Shown piece by piece: positions 5,543 through 7,865 of a DNA stretch of 7,865 nt. The stretch spans positions 1 to 7,865 of the forward strand of contig JAITVW010000163.1 of NCBI GenBank assembly GCA_031285605.1, given 5' to 3'. A program made the position numbers and the translations under genes. The notes below the pieces were generated by a model. That model did no database searches and was not told the DNA's origin. It saw only the letters and a list, made by a program, of their open reading frames with translations. Origin of the DNA: Fusobacteriales bacterium. GTDB taxonomy: Bacteria > Fusobacteriota > Fusobacteriia > Fusobacteriales > Leptotrichiaceae. Numbering within the stretch: position 1 is the stretch's first letter; every line of letters starts with the position of its first letter.

Positions 5543-6757
5543 TTATTTTACCTTTACTATTTTTTTCTTTCCTGCCCTTATTATCATCCCGGCTTCAGGT
5601 GTAACCATGTGGTTTATATCCTTTACAGGCTCGTCGTTTATCTTCAGACCGCCCTGCTGTATAAGCCTTCTTGCCTCGCTTGTCGATGACAGAAGATTCA
5701 GGTGCTTTACAAGTATATCAATAACTCCTGTTTCTACATATTCCAGTTCCACTTCCGGAAGCTCCACATCAAGATTCTTTTTGCTGAATACATTTTCAAA
5801 CCATTCTCTTGCCTTTAGTCCCTCTTCCTTATTATGATATATAGCTACTACTTCCGATCCGAGACGTTTTTTCACTTCCATAGGGTGAAGAGTTTCGTTT
5901 TCCATGTCTGCCTTTATCTGCGCTATCTCTTCCAGCGGTATATCCGTTATTATTTCATAATATCTGAACATAAGATCATCAGATATTGACATTATTTTAC
6001 CAAACATATCATTTGGAGTGTCAGTAATGCTTATATAGTTATTCAGAGACTTGCTCATTTTTTCCACACCGTCAAGTCCCTCAAGAATAGGCAGAAGCAT
6101 ACATACCTGCGGATCCATTCCGAAATTTTTCTGTAAATCCCTTCCTTTTAAAATATTAAATTTTTGCTCTGTGGCTCCCAGCTCTATATCACATTTCATG
6201 GCAACAGAATCATATCCCTGTAAAATAGGGTACATAAACTCTACTAAAGATACCGGTTTGTTTTCCGCAAGTCTTTTTGCAAAATCTTCTCTTGAAATCA
6301 TCTGTGCTACGGTAAACTGTGATAACAAACCGAGAAAATCCTGAAGCGGCAGCTTTTCCAGCCAGTCCGCATTATACAGAATTTCTGTTTTTTCTGAATC
6401 AAGTATCAGAAATACCTGCTCCAGATATGTAGCTATATTTTTCTGTATATCTTCCGGGGTAAGCATTTTTCTTGTTTCTGATTTTCCTGTGGGATCTCCT
6501 ATTCTTGCAGTAAAAGTCCCTATCAGAAACTGCACTGTATGTCCCAGCTCCTGAAACTGTCTTAGTTTTCTCAAAGGAACGGCATGTCCTATATGAAGAT
6601 CTGTTCCTGTAGGATCTATTCCCAGTTTTATTTTTAAAGGTTTATTTTCTTTCAATGACTTTTCCAGTCTCTGCTTTAGTTCAGCTTCGTTTATTATCTC
6701 TTCACAACCTCTTTTCAGTATATTAAACTGTCTTTCCACTTCATTTTTTATATCCAT
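5543..6757 (-). CDS. tyrS: Tyrosyl-tRNA synthetase
   Basis: A 404-aa class I aminoacyl-tRNA synthetase that charges tRNA-Tyr with tyrosine in the cytoplasm. The Rossmann fold carries GIDPTGTDLHIGH (HIGH at 55-58), the tyrosine-binding region YPILQGYDSVAMKCDIELG (176-194) with ATEQKFN, and EKMSKSLNN (KMSKS at 233-237). An S4 RNA-binding domain occupies about 340-404, including the typical SEARRLIQQGGLKIND. Length and the LHIGHAVPLRKL form resemble the TyrZ-like subgroup rather than the roughly 420-aa TyrS1 type. The start has AAAGGA 8 nt before the ATG. The likely promoter is at 6923-6951, giving a leader of about 160 nt without a T-box. It appears to be first in an operon with two exported proteins, an unusual partnership. 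All motif residues are present, so it should be active. Confidence 0.97.
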   Translation of the reverse strand: MDIKNEVERQFNILKRGCEEIINEAELKQRLEKSLKENKPLKIKLGIDPTGTDLHIGHAVPLRKLRQFQELGHTVQFLIGTFTARIGDPTGKSETRKMLTPEDIQKNIATYLEQVFLILDSEKTEILYNADWLEKLPLQDFLGLLSQFTVAQMISREDFAKRLAENKPVSLVEFMYPILQGYDSVAMKCDIELGATEQKFNILKGRDLQKNFGMDPQVCMLLPILEGLDGVEKMSKSLNNYISITDTPNDMFGKIMSISDDLMFRYYEIITDIPLEEIAQIKADMENETLHPMEVKKRLGSEVVAIYHNKEEGLKAREWFENVFSKKNLDVELPEVELEYVETGVIDILVKHLNLLSSTSEARRLIQQGGLKINDEPVKDINHMVTPEAGMIIRAGKKKIVKVK

Positions 6758-6811
6758 TTATTTCTTCCTTTCCAGATTTTTGTTCAAATTACTATTTCAG
6801 AATTATATTTT

Positions 6812-6889
6812 CTATAAATCATCCCGGCTATCTGAAAATAAAGGAATAAACATCGGTAATTCCGAATTCAGAAAAATACTCCTTTTCAT
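6812..6889 (-). CDS. 25-codon ORF in the tyrS leader
   Basis: The minus strand between the tyrS promoter and tyrS holds a 25-aa ORF (begins MKRSIFLNSELPM, ends SDSRDDL). AGGAG (6896-6900) lies 6 nt before the ATG, as good a site as those of the real genes nearby. It has no tyrosine codon, so it is not a classic Tyr attenuator peptide. A two-codon ATG-TTA-TGA frame overlaps its start by four bases. It could be a real small protein, a leader peptide with another trigger, or chance. The stop lies 54 nt before tyrS. Confidence 0.45.
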   Translation of the reverse strand: MKRSIFLNSELPMFIPLFSDSRDDL

Positions 6890-6922
6890 AACATTCTCCT
6901 ATTTTCATGATATTTTCTTACT

Positions 6923-6951
6923 ATTATATCATATTTTTTCAAGTCTTTAAA
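6923..6951 (-). promoter_or_regulatory. Promoter of the tyrS operon
   Basis: On the minus strand TTTAAA (-35, 6946-6951), a 17-bp spacer and a perfect TATAAT (-10, 6923-6928) are visible. The predicted start is near 6916, about 27 nt before the leader ORF and about 160 nt before tyrS. Confidence 0.65.
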
Positions 6952-6960
6952 TCAAAAAAA

Positions 6961-6969
6961 TGCTATAAT
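6961..6969 (+). promoter_or_regulatory. Extended -10 promoter of the NAD(P)H-hydrate repair gene
   Basis: TGCTATAAT at 6961-6969 fits the extended -10 form TGnTATAAT. No good -35 is present at the usual distance, which an extended -10 can tolerate. Transcription would start near 6976, 25 nt before the GTG start. It is divergent from, and adjacent to, the tyrS promoter. Confidence 0.55.
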
Positions 6970-7000
6970 TAAGTAAATTCTTATGAAGAAGGTGGTTTTC

Positions 7001-7865
7001 GTGATATACATCGGCGATAATAAAACTACAGGGGAAATAGACAGCTATTCTATTAATACGCTAAATATCCCCGGAATTGTACTTATGGAAAATGCCGCAC
7101 GTAATTTTACCGGTACTCTTGATACCGGACTTGATAACTTTTTGATAGTCTGCGGCAAAGGCAATAACGGCGGTGACGGCTATGCCATAGCAAGACAGCT
7201 TGTTTCCCTTGATAAACAGGTTTCTGTTTTTTCGTGTGAAACATCAAATATGAGTCGTGACTGCCGAATAAATTATGACATATGCCGAAATCTCGGTATT
7301 CCAATGGAAAGTGATCTTTCCGCTTTAGAAAAACTAATTTCTTCACATGATGTAGTTATTGACGCTGTTTTTGGCACAGGTCTCGATAAAGCTTTAGGCA
7401 CACCTTATGATAAAATTATAAATAATATAAACCAGTATGGAAAATATATCATTTCAGTGGATATTCCCTCGGGAATAAACGGTTCTACGGGAGAAACAGC
7501 CGGAATTTCTGTTAAAGCCGATAAAACAGTTTCTTTTGTAACATATAAACAGGGCTTTCTTAATTATTCCGCCGCAGAATCTCTGGGTAAAGTAAAAGTA
7601 GTAAACATTGGTCTTCCCGAATATGTTATCAAAAAGTTTTCAAATACAGTACTTATGGATAAAAAATATATAAACAGCCTGCTTATTCCAAGACTGAAAT
7701 ATTCACATAAAGGAAATTTCGGGCATACTCTTATAATAGCCGGTTCACCCGGATTTACAGGAGCTGCTGTTATTTCTGCCAATGCTGCCGTAAAAACCGG
7801 TTCCGGTCTTGTTACTCTTGCTGTATTTCATGAATGTCTGAATATGCTTTCTTCGTGCAGTCCTG
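7001..7865 (+). CDS. nnr: Bifunctional NAD(P)H-hydrate epimerase/dehydratase, 5' part
   Basis: The enzyme repairs hydrated NADH and NADPH: the N-terminal domain epimerises R-NAD(P)HX to the S form and the C-terminal domain dehydrates it using ADP or ATP. The 288 residues seen cover the whole YjeF_N epimerase domain: PGIVLMENAAR (24-34), GKGNNGGDG (52-60), DAVFGTGL (121-128) and DIPSG (154-158). The start of the ribokinase-like dehydratase domain follows, with SHKGNFGHTLIIAGSPGFTG at about 235-254. The rest runs off the window. The start is taken as GTG at 7001 because AAGGTGG (6989-6995) lies 5 nt before it. An in-frame ATG at 6983 has no ribosome binding site and would leave only about 7 nt of leader. 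It is the usual fused Nnr (NnrE-NnrD) form. Nothing functional links it to the divergent tyrS operon. Confidence 0.95.
   Translation, partial: MIYIGDNKTTGEIDSYSINTLNIPGIVLMENAARNFTGTLDTGLDNFLIVCGKGNNGGDGYAIARQLVSLDKQVSVFSCETSNMSRDCRINYDICRNLGIPMESDLSALEKLISSHDVVIDAVFGTGLDKALGTPYDKIINNINQYGKYIISVDIPSGINGSTGETAGISVKADKTVSFVTYKQGFLNYSAAESLGKVKVVNIGLPEYVIKKFSNTVLMDKKYINSLLIPRLKYSHKGNFGHTLIIAGSPGFTGAAVISANAAVKTGSGLVTLAVFHECLNMLSSCSP

Noticed and set aside
6758..6922. T-box riboswitch upstream of tyrS
   Set aside because: The leader is only about 160 nt and lacks the conserved T-box sequence (TGGNACCGCG type) and a terminator-antiterminator pair before tyrS.
6983..7003. ATG at 6983 as the start of the nnr gene
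   Set aside because: It has no ribosome binding site and lies only about 7 nt after the predicted transcript start, whereas GTG 7001 has AAGGTGG at ideal spacing.
7107..7782. Two minus-strand frames opposite the nnr gene
   Set aside because: The plus strand encodes continuous YjeF_N and dehydratase motifs over the same bases, so these are shadows.
1..7865. CRISPR array, tRNA, rRNA or an intact insertion sequence
   Set aside because: No regularly spaced direct repeats, no cloverleaf or rRNA-like sequence and no full transposase were seen on either strand.

Overview
The window is AT-rich DNA with compact genes, strong AGGAGG-type ribosome binding sites, many AGA and ATA codons and several exported proteins with short Lys-rich signal peptides. 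That combination, with two SIMPL (YggE-like) proteins, a DUF2145 protein and a short Dps, fits a low-GC bacterium with an outer membrane. Fusobacteriota (Leptotrichia/Sebaldella type) is my best guess. It is an inference from style and gene content, not a database match.

Left part (1-1140, + strand): the 3' end of an ABC-3 family metal transporter permease, then a short Dps/ferritin-like gene. The dps promoter (TTGACA, 17 bp, TATTAT) overlaps the permease stop codon, and a PerR-box-like sequence lies between promoter and gene. A clear intrinsic terminator follows dps.

Middle part (1141-3882): a 73-nt imperfect hairpin covers the ribosome binding site and start of a doubtful 67-codon ORF. Convergent to it, on the minus strand, is a cluster of three SIMPL-family copies. 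Read 5'->3' on the minus strand these are a 53-codon miniature copy that keeps only the N- and C-terminal ends of the family, a full 355-aa paralogue, and a full 353-aa paralogue. The best promoter lies upstream of the miniature copy, so the three probably form one transcription unit.

Region 3883-4323 has no convincing intact gene. It holds a possible frameshifted remnant and the terminator of the next operon.

Right part (4324-6951, minus strand): tyrS (tyrosyl-tRNA synthetase), a small exported protein of unknown function, and a DUF2145 exported protein. The two junctions are each 20 nt, so this looks like one operon. Its leader of about 160 nt has no T-box but contains a 25-codon ORF with a good ribosome binding site. 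Divergent from it, the + strand carries the 5' part of a bifunctional NAD(P)H-hydrate repair gene (nnr/yjeF family), cut off by the window end.

The most unusual items are the internally deleted SIMPL copy, the start-sequestering hairpin at 1232-1304, the tyrS leader ORF, and the linkage of an envelope DUF2145 pair to tyrS.
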